Positions 8,825-17,824 of a DNA stretch of 64,000 bases are shown here, in pieces. Source of the stretch: Spirosoma aerolatum (GTDB lineage: Bacteria > Bacteroidota > Bacteroidia > Cytophagales > Spirosomataceae); NCBI RefSeq assembly GCF_002056795.1, contig NZ_CP020104.1:4473501-4537500 (forward strand), in the 5' to 3' direction. The stretch's first letter is position 1, and each line of letters starts with the position of its first letter. The position numbers and the translations under genes were made by a program. The notes beneath the pieces were generated by a model. That model was given only the letters and a program-made list of their open reading frames with translations. It made no database searches and was not told where the DNA came from.

Positions 8825-10132
8825 TTAATCCCGCCAGCCTTCGGGTTTATAAGGGGTTTTTGTTTCGCTGGGCGTACAGGGCGCTGTAGGCGGACGATCA
8901 TTATTGGGCCAGATCCTTACGTTTGGCGGGAAACGATTTCCTTGATAGGGGGGCGATGGTTCGGGATTGGGACGACGGCTGTTCAGGGCATAAAACAAAT
9001 CATCCCCGATGTTATCGTGCGGTCCTGCCGGGTCCATAGCCCCTAATGGGATACCTTCTGCATCTTTCCGGTCAAGCCACTGATGATACAACGATACTGC
9101 TGAAGCAGTGAAATAACCTGCCACCGGCTCCCGGCTGTTCGCTGTATTTCGCACATTTCCGGCCAGCGCCGTTGGGGGCGAATCGGCTAGACCACCCGTA
9201 TTTTGCGTCTGTTGCTGAAGCAGTTGAAAATAGCGATAAGCGTCTTTCGTCAGCGATAGCTGCCAAACATCGACCAGGCAGGGAGCATGCTGATAAAATG
9301 GGATACTAGCCACTTTTCGTTTCACAAGTAGCCCTCCATTGCTGTATTGATCATCGAACACATTTATCGTTACGTTGCGTACAATTTCCCAGCAGGCTGT
9401 TCGGCAATTGTAGTCGTAATACCAATAACCTTTGGGAACATACGGAGCCCCATAGTCGGTCGTATACGTAGGTGGAATAAAACAGTCTTCAAACAACTCA
9501 TTCCCGGCTACAAAGTAGTATTCGTTTAAATACGTATGTGGCAAGACTTTGTACACCGAATAAACACCCTGCTGGCAGGTTTTGCACCAGTATTGCCGCT
9601 CGTAGAGTATCCAGTCCCAGCGATAATAATTATGTTGATTAACCGGGTCCTGCACATCGATAGAAATATCGTGACCAGCAGTAAAACCGTCAAATTGATT
9701 AGCGGGCAGGCTTTTCGGATTAAACTCAGCATATGCCTTTTGAATAGGTACTACAGTCGGCATAACCTGCTGGCTCGATTGATAGGTGGTTCCATCGGTT
9801 AGCGTAAACCGTAGTTGATAGGCATGCCCAGTTTGTCCTTTGAAATCGCTAGGTAGTTGGTACGATCCATCAATCGTTTCATGGCAGGTAATCAGAACGG
9901 AAGAATCGACCATTACCTGTACGGTCGCTCCGGTAATAGGCAGGGTTCCAAAACGACCCGTGAAGGGATCTGCTTTAGAGCGATTGAGTTTGATAATCTG
10001 TGCTTCGGCCCGGTCCGAAATTGTGCCATCTACCACGATAATATCGTTAGTCCCATGCAATAACAAATCTTCAGGGTCAACGCAGGCCACTACCAGCATT
10101 GTAAGTCCGACAAAAAAAAGCCGTAGGTGCAT
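8825..10132 (-). CDS. DUF4249 lipoprotein, copy 1 (last gene of operon)
   Basis: A predicted outer-membrane or surface lipoprotein of unknown function. The signal peptide ends in a lipobox (LVVAC, Cys17). An N-terminal beta domain follows (NDIIVVDGTI, near 30-125) containing the highly conserved block ETIDGSYQLPSDFKGQ at about 85-100. Later come two Cys pairs, WCKTC (182-186) and CRTAC (243-247), and an EDC near 216. The C-terminus ends TPYKPEGWRD, a tail shared by all four copies here. The gene is 18 bp downstream of copy 2, which puts it in the same transcript as the TonB receptor at 13764-16169. Similar proteins are often encoded beside TonB receptors in Bacteroidota; a role in substrate capture is inference. 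Confidence 0.85.
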   Translation of the reverse strand: MHLRLFFVGLTMLVVACVDPEDLLLHGTNDIIVVDGTISDRAEAQIIKLNRSKADPFTGRFGTLPITGATVQVMVDSSVLITCHETIDGSYQLPSDFKGQTGHAYQLRFTLTDGTTYQSSQQVMPTVVPIQKAYAEFNPKSLPANQFDGFTAGHDISIDVQDPVNQHNYYRWDWILYERQYWCKTCQQGVYSVYKVLPHTYLNEYYFVAGNELFEDCFIPPTYTTDYGAPYVPKGYWYYDYNCRTACWEIVRNVTINVFDDQYSNGGLLVKRKVASIPFYQHAPCLVDVWQLSLTKDAYRYFQLLQQQTQNTGGLADSPPTALAGNVRNTANSREPVAGYFTASAVSLYHQWLDRKDAEGIPLGAMDPAGPHDNIGDDLFYALNSRRPNPEPSPPYQGNRFPPNVRIWPNNDRPPTAPCTPSETKTPYKPEGWRD

Positions 10133-10150
10133 AGTCGAAAAGTTGCTAGA

Positions 10151-11449
10151 TCAATCTCGCCAGCCTTCGGGCTTTAGCGGGGTTTGGTTAGGGCCGGGTG
10201 TACAGGGGGCGGTGATAAAGCGGCCGTGACTACCCGGCGTAAACGGTGGTCCTTCGGGACCTTGCGTTGGCAAACGAACCTTCAGCGCGTAGAATAGTTC
10301 ATCATCGTCCTGTACAATATTTCCGGCATCGTCATAGGCACCCAGTGGAAGTTTGGTAGCGTCTTTTTTATTGAGCCAGATTTCTTTCACGGCTACCGTG
10401 CTTGCCGTAAAGAATCCGACTACCGTTTCCCTAGTATTCGTTACATTTCTGACATTCCCCACCAAAGCCGTTGGGGGCGTGTCGGCCAGACCGCCCGTAT
10501 TCTGGGTTTGCTGCTGAAACAGATAAAAATACCGGTAGGCTTCTGCCGTTAGCGACGACTGCCGCAGTTGCATTAACGCAGGCTGGCGGGTCAACAGAGG
10601 AACCTGGGCTACTTTGCGGCCCACCAACAAACCACCGTTACTGAGCTGGTCGTCGAATACATTCAGGTTATAATTACGAATCCGTGCCCAGCAGGGTGTC
10701 CGGCACAGGTAGTCGGAATACCAGTCGCCATTGGGAAAAGTCCAGCCGGAGAACACCGTTAATGGATTTACGCAGTTTTCAATAGCTTGTTTCATAGTAG
10801 CTACCACACCATTCTGGATGTAGCGGGTCTGCATGGTGTCGATGTAAATACTTTGGTAGCAGCTTTTGCACCATTTTTGCTTTTCGTACAAAATCCAGTC
10901 CCAACGATAATAATTACGCTGATCGGGCGGGTCGTTGGTGTCAACAAACGCATCATACCCTGCCCGGAAATTTGTCGGGTACAGGCCCGGCGGCAAACTG
11001 ACCGGATTGAACTGTACGCGTGCTTTATCGATTGGCGAAACTGGTAGCATCACCTGCTGACTGGATACATAACGGGGACCTTCATTGAGTGTAAACCTCA
11101 GTTGGTAGGCATGGCCCACCTGCCCGCGAAAATCATTGGGCAATCGGTAAATACCATCTTCCGTTTCTTCGGCTTTTACGACTTCGGCCGAATCTACTAT
11201 CACCTCAACCTGCGCTTTAGTAATCGGCAATACCCCAAATCGGCCTGTAAGTGGGTCAGCGCGGGAGCGATTGAGCGTAATAAGTTGCTCCTCAATCAGG
11301 TTTGTCAGGGTGCCATCTACGACTACTACATCCAACGTACCACCCAGAAGTACATCGTCTGGCTTAACACAGGCAATCGGTGACCAGCCTATGACAAGCC
11401 AACCGATCAGCCAGAACACTAAACGTTTAGTTGTATCTACGGCTTTCAT
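10151..11449 (-). CDS. DUF4249 lipoprotein, copy 2
   Basis: A paralogue of the neighbouring lipoproteins, 432 residues. It has a signal peptide with lipobox SPIAC (Cys27), a DVVVVDGTL strand near residue 40, the Cys pairs WCKSC and CRTPC, and the tail TPLKPEGWRD. It differs from the other three copies at the conserved block: ETEDGIYRLPNDFRGQ lacks the preceding Cys-His found in copies 1, 3 and 4, so it is the most diverged in that patch. Spacing is 19 bp to copy 3 upstream and 18 bp to copy 1 downstream. Function is unknown; surface location is inferred from the lipobox and the company of the TonB receptor. Confidence 0.85.
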   Translation of the reverse strand: MKAVDTTKRLVFWLIGWLVIGWSPIACVKPDDVLLGGTLDVVVVDGTLTNLIEEQLITLNRSRADPLTGRFGVLPITKAQVEVIVDSAEVVKAEETEDGIYRLPNDFRGQVGHAYQLRFTLNEGPRYVSSQQVMLPVSPIDKARVQFNPVSLPPGLYPTNFRAGYDAFVDTNDPPDQRNYYRWDWILYEKQKWCKSCYQSIYIDTMQTRYIQNGVVATMKQAIENCVNPLTVFSGWTFPNGDWYSDYLCRTPCWARIRNYNLNVFDDQLSNGGLLVGRKVAQVPLLTRQPALMQLRQSSLTAEAYRYFYLFQQQTQNTGGLADTPPTALVGNVRNVTNTRETVVGFFTASTVAVKEIWLNKKDATKLPLGAYDDAGNIVQDDDELFYALKVRLPTQGPEGPPFTPGSHGRFITAPCTPGPNQTPLKPEGWRD

Positions 11450-11468
11450 AACGTACGTTCAGGCTGGA

Positions 11469-12803
11469 CTAATCCCGCCAGCCTTCGGGTTTATTGGGTG
11501 TTCTATTATCGTTTGGCAAACAAAGGGCCGTTGGAGGACGGTTCGGGCTATTCTGTATTACCATTTGTGGAATAGCTGGCGGAGTAGGCTCCATGACAGG
11601 CTGACGTCTGTTCAACACATAAAATAGCTCTGACCCTACATCACCTCCATACCCAGCAGGCCCGGAGCCCCCAAATGATACACCAGAGGCATCTTTCCGG
11701 TCGAGCCAATACCGCAACGAGGCTAGAACAGATGCAGAAAAAAAGCCAACAACAACTTCTTTACGATTGGCTACATTATGCACATTGCCCGCCAAAACTG
11801 ACGGCGGTGTATCGGCCAGGCCACCCGTGCGTTCGGTCTGATCCTGAATCGCTTTAAAATAGCCATAAGCGTCGGCTGTGAGCGCGCTTTGCCGAATTTC
11901 GACCAAACACGGATTATAGGTATAAAACGGAATTTGCGCTGCCTTAAGTCCAGTAATTAACCCACCGTTGGTATACACATCATCGAAGACGGTAATGTCG
12001 TGACTGTAAAAGATTTCCCAGCAATTGGTACGGCACATGTAATCATAGGTGTAGTCGGGCAAAGGCGTGCGATAGGAGAAAGCGGGGGGCGTTAATTCCC
12101 GATAGCAATCTTCCAACCGGGTCGACCGATCTTCCGTGTAGCTATAATAGTTTCCCCGCGACGCATTCGACAATACCAAGCTGTCTCGAATTCCGTAAAC
12201 GGCATAAACGCCCTGCTGGCAAGTCCGACACCATTGCTGCTTTTCCCAAATCCTCCAGTCCCAGCGGTAATAATTATGGGCCTCGACAGGGTCTTTAAAT
12301 TCAACAAACAGGTCGTGCCCCGCTGTATAGAAACCATCCAGTGGTGTTCGTAAACTTTTGGGATTGAACCGGGCCGTTAGTTTATTGATCGACGGAACTG
12401 GATAAGCCGGCACAATCTGTTGAGTCGACGCATACCGGGTTCCATCCACCAGTGAAAAACGGAGTTGATATGCGTGACCGATTTGCCCTTTAAAATCGCT
12501 GGGGAGTTGGTACGAGCCATCAATGGTTTCGTGGCAGGGGATCGCTTCAGCCGAATCCACTACGACCTCTACAGTTGCCCCGGTGATTGGCGTAAAGCCG
12601 GTCTGTCCCGTAAATGGATCGGATTTTGATCGATTGAGTCGAATAACCTGTGGTTCTGGCAGATTATTAATGATCCCATCCACCACTAGCACATCCACCG
12701 TTCCGAGCAGTATTCCGTCCACAGGATCGACGCAGGCGATAAGCAACGCAGGTAACAAGCTCATTCGTAAAAACCAACGAAAAAGGCGCATGAGTTGTAT
12801 CAT
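11469..12803 (-). CDS. DUF4249 lipoprotein, copy 3
   Basis: A paralogue with lipobox LLIAC (Cys24); M5 is an alternative start. It carries the conserved block CHETIDGSYQLPSDFKGQ followed by IGHAYQLRF, the Cys pairs WCRTC and CRTNC, and the tail TPNKPEGWRD. Copies 3, 1 and 4 are especially similar across the block, including near-identical DNA, which suggests recent duplication or gene conversion. The start codon is only 2 bp after the stop of the metzincin gene, so the two are probably translationally coupled. At 444 residues it is the longest of the four, owing to extra residues between the two Cys pairs. Function is unknown. Confidence 0.85.
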   Translation of the reverse strand: MIQLMRLFRWFLRMSLLPALLIACVDPVDGILLGTVDVLVVDGIINNLPEPQVIRLNRSKSDPFTGQTGFTPITGATVEVVVDSAEAIPCHETIDGSYQLPSDFKGQIGHAYQLRFSLVDGTRYASTQQIVPAYPVPSINKLTARFNPKSLRTPLDGFYTAGHDLFVEFKDPVEAHNYYRWDWRIWEKQQWCRTCQQGVYAVYGIRDSLVLSNASRGNYYSYTEDRSTRLEDCYRELTPPAFSYRTPLPDYTYDYMCRTNCWEIFYSHDITVFDDVYTNGGLITGLKAAQIPFYTYNPCLVEIRQSALTADAYGYFKAIQDQTERTGGLADTPPSVLAGNVHNVANRKEVVVGFFSASVLASLRYWLDRKDASGVSFGGSGPAGYGGDVGSELFYVLNRRQPVMEPTPPAIPQMVIQNSPNRPPTALCLPNDNRTPNKPEGWRD

Positions 12804-12805
12804 CG

Positions 12806-13750
12806 TTACCGTATGAATGAGCTGTTTTGTAGAATTACTTTATCGCCCGAAGTCAACTGACAGGTCAGAAAAACAGGACGCGGGGCATCAGGGAAATAGC
12901 CACTGTTATCAACTGGCCCAAACATAAGTGCATCTGGATTCAGATTGTGCGACAGCCCCAAGGCATGACCCAACTCATGCGCTGTTGTCCAATAGCCAAG
13001 ATTTTGGCCGCTAGGGTCTGTTTTAGTCAGGCTCTGACAGGCGCTAGCCCCAATAAGCCCGACCCGCCGGTCAATTCCATTCTGTTGAGTAGCTATACCT
13101 ACTCCTTCGGCACTAGCAATTCCCATCGGATAAAATACCAGGAAGACCTGTTCGTTCGGATTTAGTTTCGCTGCTGTTTTTTTATAGATCTCTTCCGAAA
13201 TACTGTTTAACAGGTCGATGGAGTTGACCCCATATTCATAGCTGTAGCGACTACAGTGAAGCGTATCGACAATCGGTGTATTTAAAGTAAAAGTTTGACC
13301 ACTCAACCGCTGACCATACCAGGTTTGAACAATGGGCATTGCCTTTCGGATCGCAGCCAGCAAACCTGGGTCGAAATCCCGCTCTTTAGGGACCATATAT
13401 AACACGGCTACGCTAATCCGTCTGAACGGAACCTCGACCCGTTTCATGACCGACTGACTCAACTCACCATACGTTACTGTCAAACGTACAGGAAATGAAC
13501 CGCTTGAATCATACGGAATAACAGGAGAAAATTCCTTTGAACTTCGTCCGTTTCCAAAATCCCACTGGGCAGCGCCTGTACTATCCGATACATTTACAAA
13601 CTGAACACGTATAGGGTAATTCAGTGAACGAGCGGCCGTCGCCATAAAGTCAACGTTGCGCGATGGGGCCATAGTAGCCTCTCTGGAGCAGGCCATCGGC
13701 AACCCGATAGCCCCTGCACAAACCAACAAAATCAGGCAGAAGAAGCGCAT
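12806..13750 (-). CDS. Lipoprotein metzincin-type zinc protease with PKD-like domain
   Basis: A predicted surface or periplasmic metallopeptidase of 314 residues. The signal peptide ends in a lipobox (PMAC, Cys21). A PKD-like beta domain lies at about 35-108 (AQWDFGNGRSS, then the FPVRLTVTYG strand). The catalytic domain carries HELGHALGLSH at 258-268, which is the HExxHxxGxxH zinc motif, followed by ALMF at 274-277 as a probable Met-turn. This places it with the metzincins (matrixin or archaemetzincin-like), but the subfamily is unclear. It lies 13 bp after the TonB receptor gene and 2 bp before DUF4249 copy 3. It could process a substrate at the surface or trim its lipoprotein partners; both are inference. 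Confidence 0.85.
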   Translation of the reverse strand: MRFFCLILLVCAGAIGLPMACSREATMAPSRNVDFMATAARSLNYPIRVQFVNVSDSTGAAQWDFGNGRSSKEFSPVIPYDSSGSFPVRLTVTYGELSQSVMKRVEVPFRRISVAVLYMVPKERDFDPGLLAAIRKAMPIVQTWYGQRLSGQTFTLNTPIVDTLHCSRYSYEYGVNSIDLLNSISEEIYKKTAAKLNPNEQVFLVFYPMGIASAEGVGIATQQNGIDRRVGLIGASACQSLTKTDPSGQNLGYWTTAHELGHALGLSHNLNPDALMFGPVDNSGYFPDAPRPVFLTCQLTSGDKVILQNSSFIR

Positions 13751-13763
13751 TCCGTTGAGCCGT

Positions 13764-16169
13764 TTACTTAAACTCGAAATTGTAGGTCAGGCTAGGAATC
13801 GGAGCAGCGAAAATACTCAGCCGATACGGGTTAGTCGCCTGTCCCTCAGTCCGGTAAAAGATCGAGTACACATTCCGGCGACCGTACAGATTATATACGG
13901 TAAAGGTCCAGTGCCCCTGCCACCGACGATGCTTCATGCTGGGGTTGTAGATGTTCCAGGCGAAATCCAGCCGATGGTAATCGGGTAGCCGGTACTGATT
14001 CCGTTCGTCGTAATACGGATAGGTGCGTCCCTGATAGCGAATGAACCCTTCTGGAGCCGTATACGGTCGGCCGGTACTGTAGGCAAAATTGAACGAAAAA
14101 CTGTGATGTCGTCCCTGGTTGATATTCAGGCTTATATTGACACTATGTGGTCGGTCGTAATTGGCTCGGTACCAATCGCCACCATTGATCTGCTGCTGAA
14201 AATCGACCCCAGCGGCTACCTGGTTCAGCGTTCGGGCATAGGTGTAGTTAACCCAACCCGTGAGCTCGCCCTTCTTTTTGGCCATCATGATTTCCAGCCC
14301 ATAGGCCTTGCTTCGACCGGGTAGCAATTGCGTTTCGGGATAGGGTTGCAACAGAAAATCAGCCCCCGGTTTGTAATCCAGAATATGCTGGGTACTACGC
14401 CAGTACACCTCAGCCGACAACTCAAAAATGTTATTCTTCGAATTATGAAAATACCCCGCCGACCATAGCTGACTCACCTGCGGCTGGATGTGCGCATCCG
14501 AGGTTTTCCAGCGCGACGTAGGTAATGGCGTTGTAGTATTGGTAATCACCTGCAAATACTGCCGCATCAGGTTATAACCCAGTTTGATGGATGAGTTATC
14601 ACCCAATGCATAGCGTAAACCCAGCCTGGGTTCAAATCCACCGTATTGACCCGCCACCTGACCAGCCCCGTATCGGACGGAATCAACCACATTGGTGATA
14701 TCGTAAACAGCACCGCTCGTTCCTTCACTACCGTAACGACGAACTACTGATGGGCCCAGACTAAGAAAATGGGAATACCGAAGCCCCACCGACACCGCCA
14801 GCTTTTCTGAAACACTAATCTCATCTTCAGCATGGATGCCCAGTTCCATAGCATTTTCGATGGGTGTCCGCTGATAATTCACCGCGAGGCTGTTGTTCGG
14901 TATCAACTCGCCGGGATTCAGTCGGTAATGGGTTCCGCTAATCCCGATTTCAATTTTCTGATTCTCTAACTGATAGTTCAGGTTCGACTTGAGCTGCCGT
15001 TGCAAGAGCGACTGTTTCAAGACCACTTTATTGAATGTGCTGTCCTCAGTCGATAGGATACGAGGAATATACTGAGCCACCAATGCTGTGGTTTGCAGAT
15101 TCAGACGGGGGTTGAAGGCATGGAACCAGCGTACCATCCCATTAGCTGTTTGCTGGGCGTACTGCGTATTAATTGCATTCACATTCGCCAGACTACCCAA
15201 TAGATTGGTCTGGAACAAATCCTGACTGAAATACCCCATTGCCGTAACCGTGTTGCGGTCGTCGATGCGCCAGAAAAGCTTAGCAGTCCCATCACCAAAC
15301 TTAGCCCGGATATCGTCCAGTCGTTTGGAGGCCAGTCGAAGCAGAAAATCGTTAAAAGCACCTCGACCCGAAATCAATAATCCCAGTTTTCCTTTTATAA
15401 TTGGGGTTTCGACCGTTAACCGATTGGCAACCAGACTAGCTCCACCGCTCAGCTTAAACTCGTTCAGATCAGGATTGCGCAAGCTAATGTCCAGCACCGA
15501 AGCCGCTCGCCCACCGTACCGAGCGGGCACATTACCTTTGTATAAATCAAGGCCTCCTACGGCATCGGGCGGGAATACCGAAAAAAGCCCAAACATGTGG
15601 GTAGGATTAAAAATGGGCGTATCGTCCATCAGAATCAGGTTCTGATCGGTTGTTCCACCCCGGATATTGACTCCGTTGGCCGCTTCGCCCACACTCGTAA
15701 CACCCGGCAGCATTTGCAGACTACGCATAATATCGACCTCCCCTAAAGCAGCCGGCATCTTCTTGAGCGTAGCAATATTAATTTGACTGACACCCAGCAA
15801 CGGCTGACGAACATTCCGATCGTATCCTTTACTGGTAACGACTACCTCTTCGAGCTGGCTGGCTACGGAGGGTAAGCGTACATCCAGGGTAGTGTTGCCC
15901 CGAATGGAAATCGTTGTTCGGAAGGGGACAAAGCCAATACTACGCACCACCACAATGTGCTGGCCCATCCGGGCCTTGATCGAATAGTGCCCCTGCTCGT
16001 CGGTGTACGTACCCGTAGCCGACTTGTCATAGTCCAGCACAACAGCCGCCCGAACAACGGGTTGATTGGAGGTTGAGTCTCGAATCGTACCCGATAGAGT
16101 GTAAAGAATCTGGGCAGAAGCCGCTATACTGCTCAGCCCGAGAAGAAGGATAAATACGAATCGAAGCAT
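13764..16169 (-). CDS. TonB-dependent receptor with carboxypeptidase-like N-terminal domain, no SusD partner
   Basis: An outer-membrane beta-barrel importer of 801 residues, energised by TonB. A signal peptide (ending ASAQ) is followed by a carboxypeptidase-regulatory-like Ig domain (about 20-105, LSGTIRDSTSNQPV), the junction LEEVVVTSKG, a plug (about 110-245, with VNIRGG and YKGNVPARYGG), and a 22-strand barrel ending in the aromatic C-terminus NFEFK. It is the first gene of a minus-strand operon with a metzincin and three DUF4249 lipoproteins. There is no SusD homologue beside it, so DUF4249 proteins may fill the lipoprotein-lid role; that is inference. The promoter must lie in 16170-16400, shared with the divergent fourth DUF4249 gene. 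Confidence 0.9.
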   Translation of the reverse strand: MLRFVFILLLGLSSIAASAQILYTLSGTIRDSTSNQPVVRAAVVLDYDKSATGTYTDEQGHYSIKARMGQHIVVVRSIGFVPFRTTISIRGNTTLDVRLPSVASQLEEVVVTSKGYDRNVRQPLLGVSQINIATLKKMPAALGEVDIMRSLQMLPGVTSVGEAANGVNIRGGTTDQNLILMDDTPIFNPTHMFGLFSVFPPDAVGGLDLYKGNVPARYGGRAASVLDISLRNPDLNEFKLSGGASLVANRLTVETPIIKGKLGLLISGRGAFNDFLLRLASKRLDDIRAKFGDGTAKLFWRIDDRNTVTAMGYFSQDLFQTNLLGSLANVNAINTQYAQQTANGMVRWFHAFNPRLNLQTTALVAQYIPRILSTEDSTFNKVVLKQSLLQRQLKSNLNYQLENQKIEIGISGTHYRLNPGELIPNNSLAVNYQRTPIENAMELGIHAEDEISVSEKLAVSVGLRYSHFLSLGPSVVRRYGSEGTSGAVYDITNVVDSVRYGAGQVAGQYGGFEPRLGLRYALGDNSSIKLGYNLMRQYLQVITNTTTPLPTSRWKTSDAHIQPQVSQLWSAGYFHNSKNNIFELSAEVYWRSTQHILDYKPGADFLLQPYPETQLLPGRSKAYGLEIMMAKKKGELTGWVNYTYARTLNQVAAGVDFQQQINGGDWYRANYDRPHSVNISLNINQGRHHSFSFNFAYSTGRPYTAPEGFIRYQGRTYPYYDERNQYRLPDYHRLDFAWNIYNPSMKHRRWQGHWTFTVYNLYGRRNVYSIFYRTEGQATNPYRLSIFAAPIPSLTYNFEFK

Positions 16170-16275
16170 GAAAAGAAAAGGTAAACTAGGGTGCGGTTAT
16201 ACTTTATTGCACACAGGAGCCTTGTTCTATTCAGTGAGGAGGGAACAATAGACTAGTGTTCAACAGTATATGATA

Positions 16276-16363
16276 CTATTTAGTTAAACCATCTTTTCTG
16301 TAAAATCTACCTATAAGCATAGTCCACTTGCTAGAACAGCCTCTTAATTCGTTAACTAAATAG
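16276..16363. promoter_or_regulatory. Widely spaced 12-bp inverted repeat in the divergent control region
   Basis: CTATTTAGTTAA at 16276-16287 is repeated in inverse as TTAACTAAATAG at 16352-16363, perfect over 12 bp with 64 bp between the arms. It lies between the divergent TonB receptor operon and DUF4249 copy 4. It could be a pair of operator sites for a regulator controlling both sides. The long spacing makes a terminator unlikely. Confidence 0.45.
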
Positions 16364-16400
16364 CAATCCAGCCGTACTGGACAGCTTATTTATCAGGAGT

Positions 16401-17699
16401 ATGCGTTCATTTCTTTTGCTTTCGCTCTGTCTATCAATCACCTACTGGCTTACCGCCTGTGTCGATTCACTTGATCTTACTCTCAACAGTTCGATCGATG
16501 TGCTGGTCGTGGATGGCACGATCACAAACCTACCAGAGCCGCAGGTGATCCGACTGAATCGCTCCAAAGCCGACCGGCTGACCGGTCGTTTTGGAGCCGT
16601 ACCCGTTACGAAAGCCACGGTAGAAATCATCGTGGACTCGACTCAGGTTATTCCCTGCCACGAAACCGTTGACGGTACCTATCAACTTCCCAGTGATTTT
16701 AAAGGACAAATTGGGCACGCCTATCAACTGCGGTTTACCCTTTCCGATGGTACTCGCTATCAATCGACACAGCAGGTTATGCCAGCTGTACCCCCAATTC
16801 GTAGTGTATCAGCCCGCTTCAATCCCGTGGCATTGCCCGTTGAGCAGCAGTTGGATGGAGGCTACCGAGCTGGGCACGACGTTTTTATTGAGACGCAGGA
16901 CCCCGCCGATCAGCCAAATTATTACCGCTGGGACTGGAAGCTCTGGGAAAAACAAAGCTGGTGCCGGAGTTGTCATGAAGGAATTTATTCCGTGAATAAC
17001 ATCCTGCTTCACACCTACAAAGACAAAACATTTTACGTAGCAGGCAATGACCTCTATGAAGACTGTTTCGTTCCCGTAAATTATATGGAAGCTGGTCAGC
17101 CGCCCTTTCAGACTGGGTTATATGTCTATGATTACCCCTGCCGTACCGATTGCTGGGAAATTCTCTATAGCTATGCACTGAATGTATTCGATGATCAATA
17201 CACGAATGGGAGTCTCATTCAGCATCGGTCCGTGGCTCAGATTCCTTATTATGATAGCACTGCCTGCCTGGTCGAAATTCGTCAGTCGTCACTAACCCAA
17301 TCCGCTCATGCCTACTTCAATCAATTTCAGCGCACCCAATTGACTAATGGGCTGACCGATACGGCCCCTTCCGCACCTGTCGGTAACATTCGAAATATGG
17401 CTGATAGTCGGGAGAAAGTAGTAGGGTACTTTACAGCATCGGCCGTGTCGGCCAAACGATACTGGATCGACCGAAACGATGTGAATGGGCTTCCCTTTGG
17501 CAACATCGTTCCTGAAAAAGTGCCCTGGCAACCTGGTGCAGCCTTTTTTTATTCCTTAAACCGTAGGCAACCGATACCAGAACCCATTTATCCATACCCC
17601 AGCATCCGAATATGGGGTGGCCCTCCCCGACCGGTTACTGCCATTTGCGTACCCAGCGACAGCCGAACGCCGTTTAAGCCAGAAGGTTGGCAGGAGTAG
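16401..17699 (+). CDS. DUF4249 lipoprotein, copy 4 (divergent)
   Basis: The fourth paralogue, 432 residues, transcribed away from the TonB receptor operon. AGGAG just before the ATG is one of the few good Shine-Dalgarno sites in the window. Lipobox WLTAC (Cys20) follows the signal peptide. It has DVLVVDGTI near residue 34, the block CHETVDGTYQLPSDFKGQ, WCRSC, EDC, CRTDC, and a slightly altered tail TPFKPEGWQE. Its position and shared control region suggest it is co-regulated with the receptor. Function is unknown. Confidence 0.85.
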   Translation: MRSFLLLSLCLSITYWLTACVDSLDLTLNSSIDVLVVDGTITNLPEPQVIRLNRSKADRLTGRFGAVPVTKATVEIIVDSTQVIPCHETVDGTYQLPSDFKGQIGHAYQLRFTLSDGTRYQSTQQVMPAVPPIRSVSARFNPVALPVEQQLDGGYRAGHDVFIETQDPADQPNYYRWDWKLWEKQSWCRSCHEGIYSVNNILLHTYKDKTFYVAGNDLYEDCFVPVNYMEAGQPPFQTGLYVYDYPCRTDCWEILYSYALNVFDDQYTNGSLIQHRSVAQIPYYDSTACLVEIRQSSLTQSAHAYFNQFQRTQLTNGLTDTAPSAPVGNIRNMADSREKVVGYFTASAVSAKRYWIDRNDVNGLPFGNIVPEKVPWQPGAAFFYSLNRRQPIPEPIYPYPSIRIWGGPPRPVTAICVPSDSRTPFKPEGWQE

Positions 17700-17824
17700 G
17701 TTCCGGTGGCATTCTTAGCCGCTCAGGAAAAAACGGTATGAATCTATCGTGCAGATTTGGTGGTCTATAAGGTAATTGTAATTTTGACGCATAATCGTTG
17801 ATCTAAATTCCTATAATTATTAAT

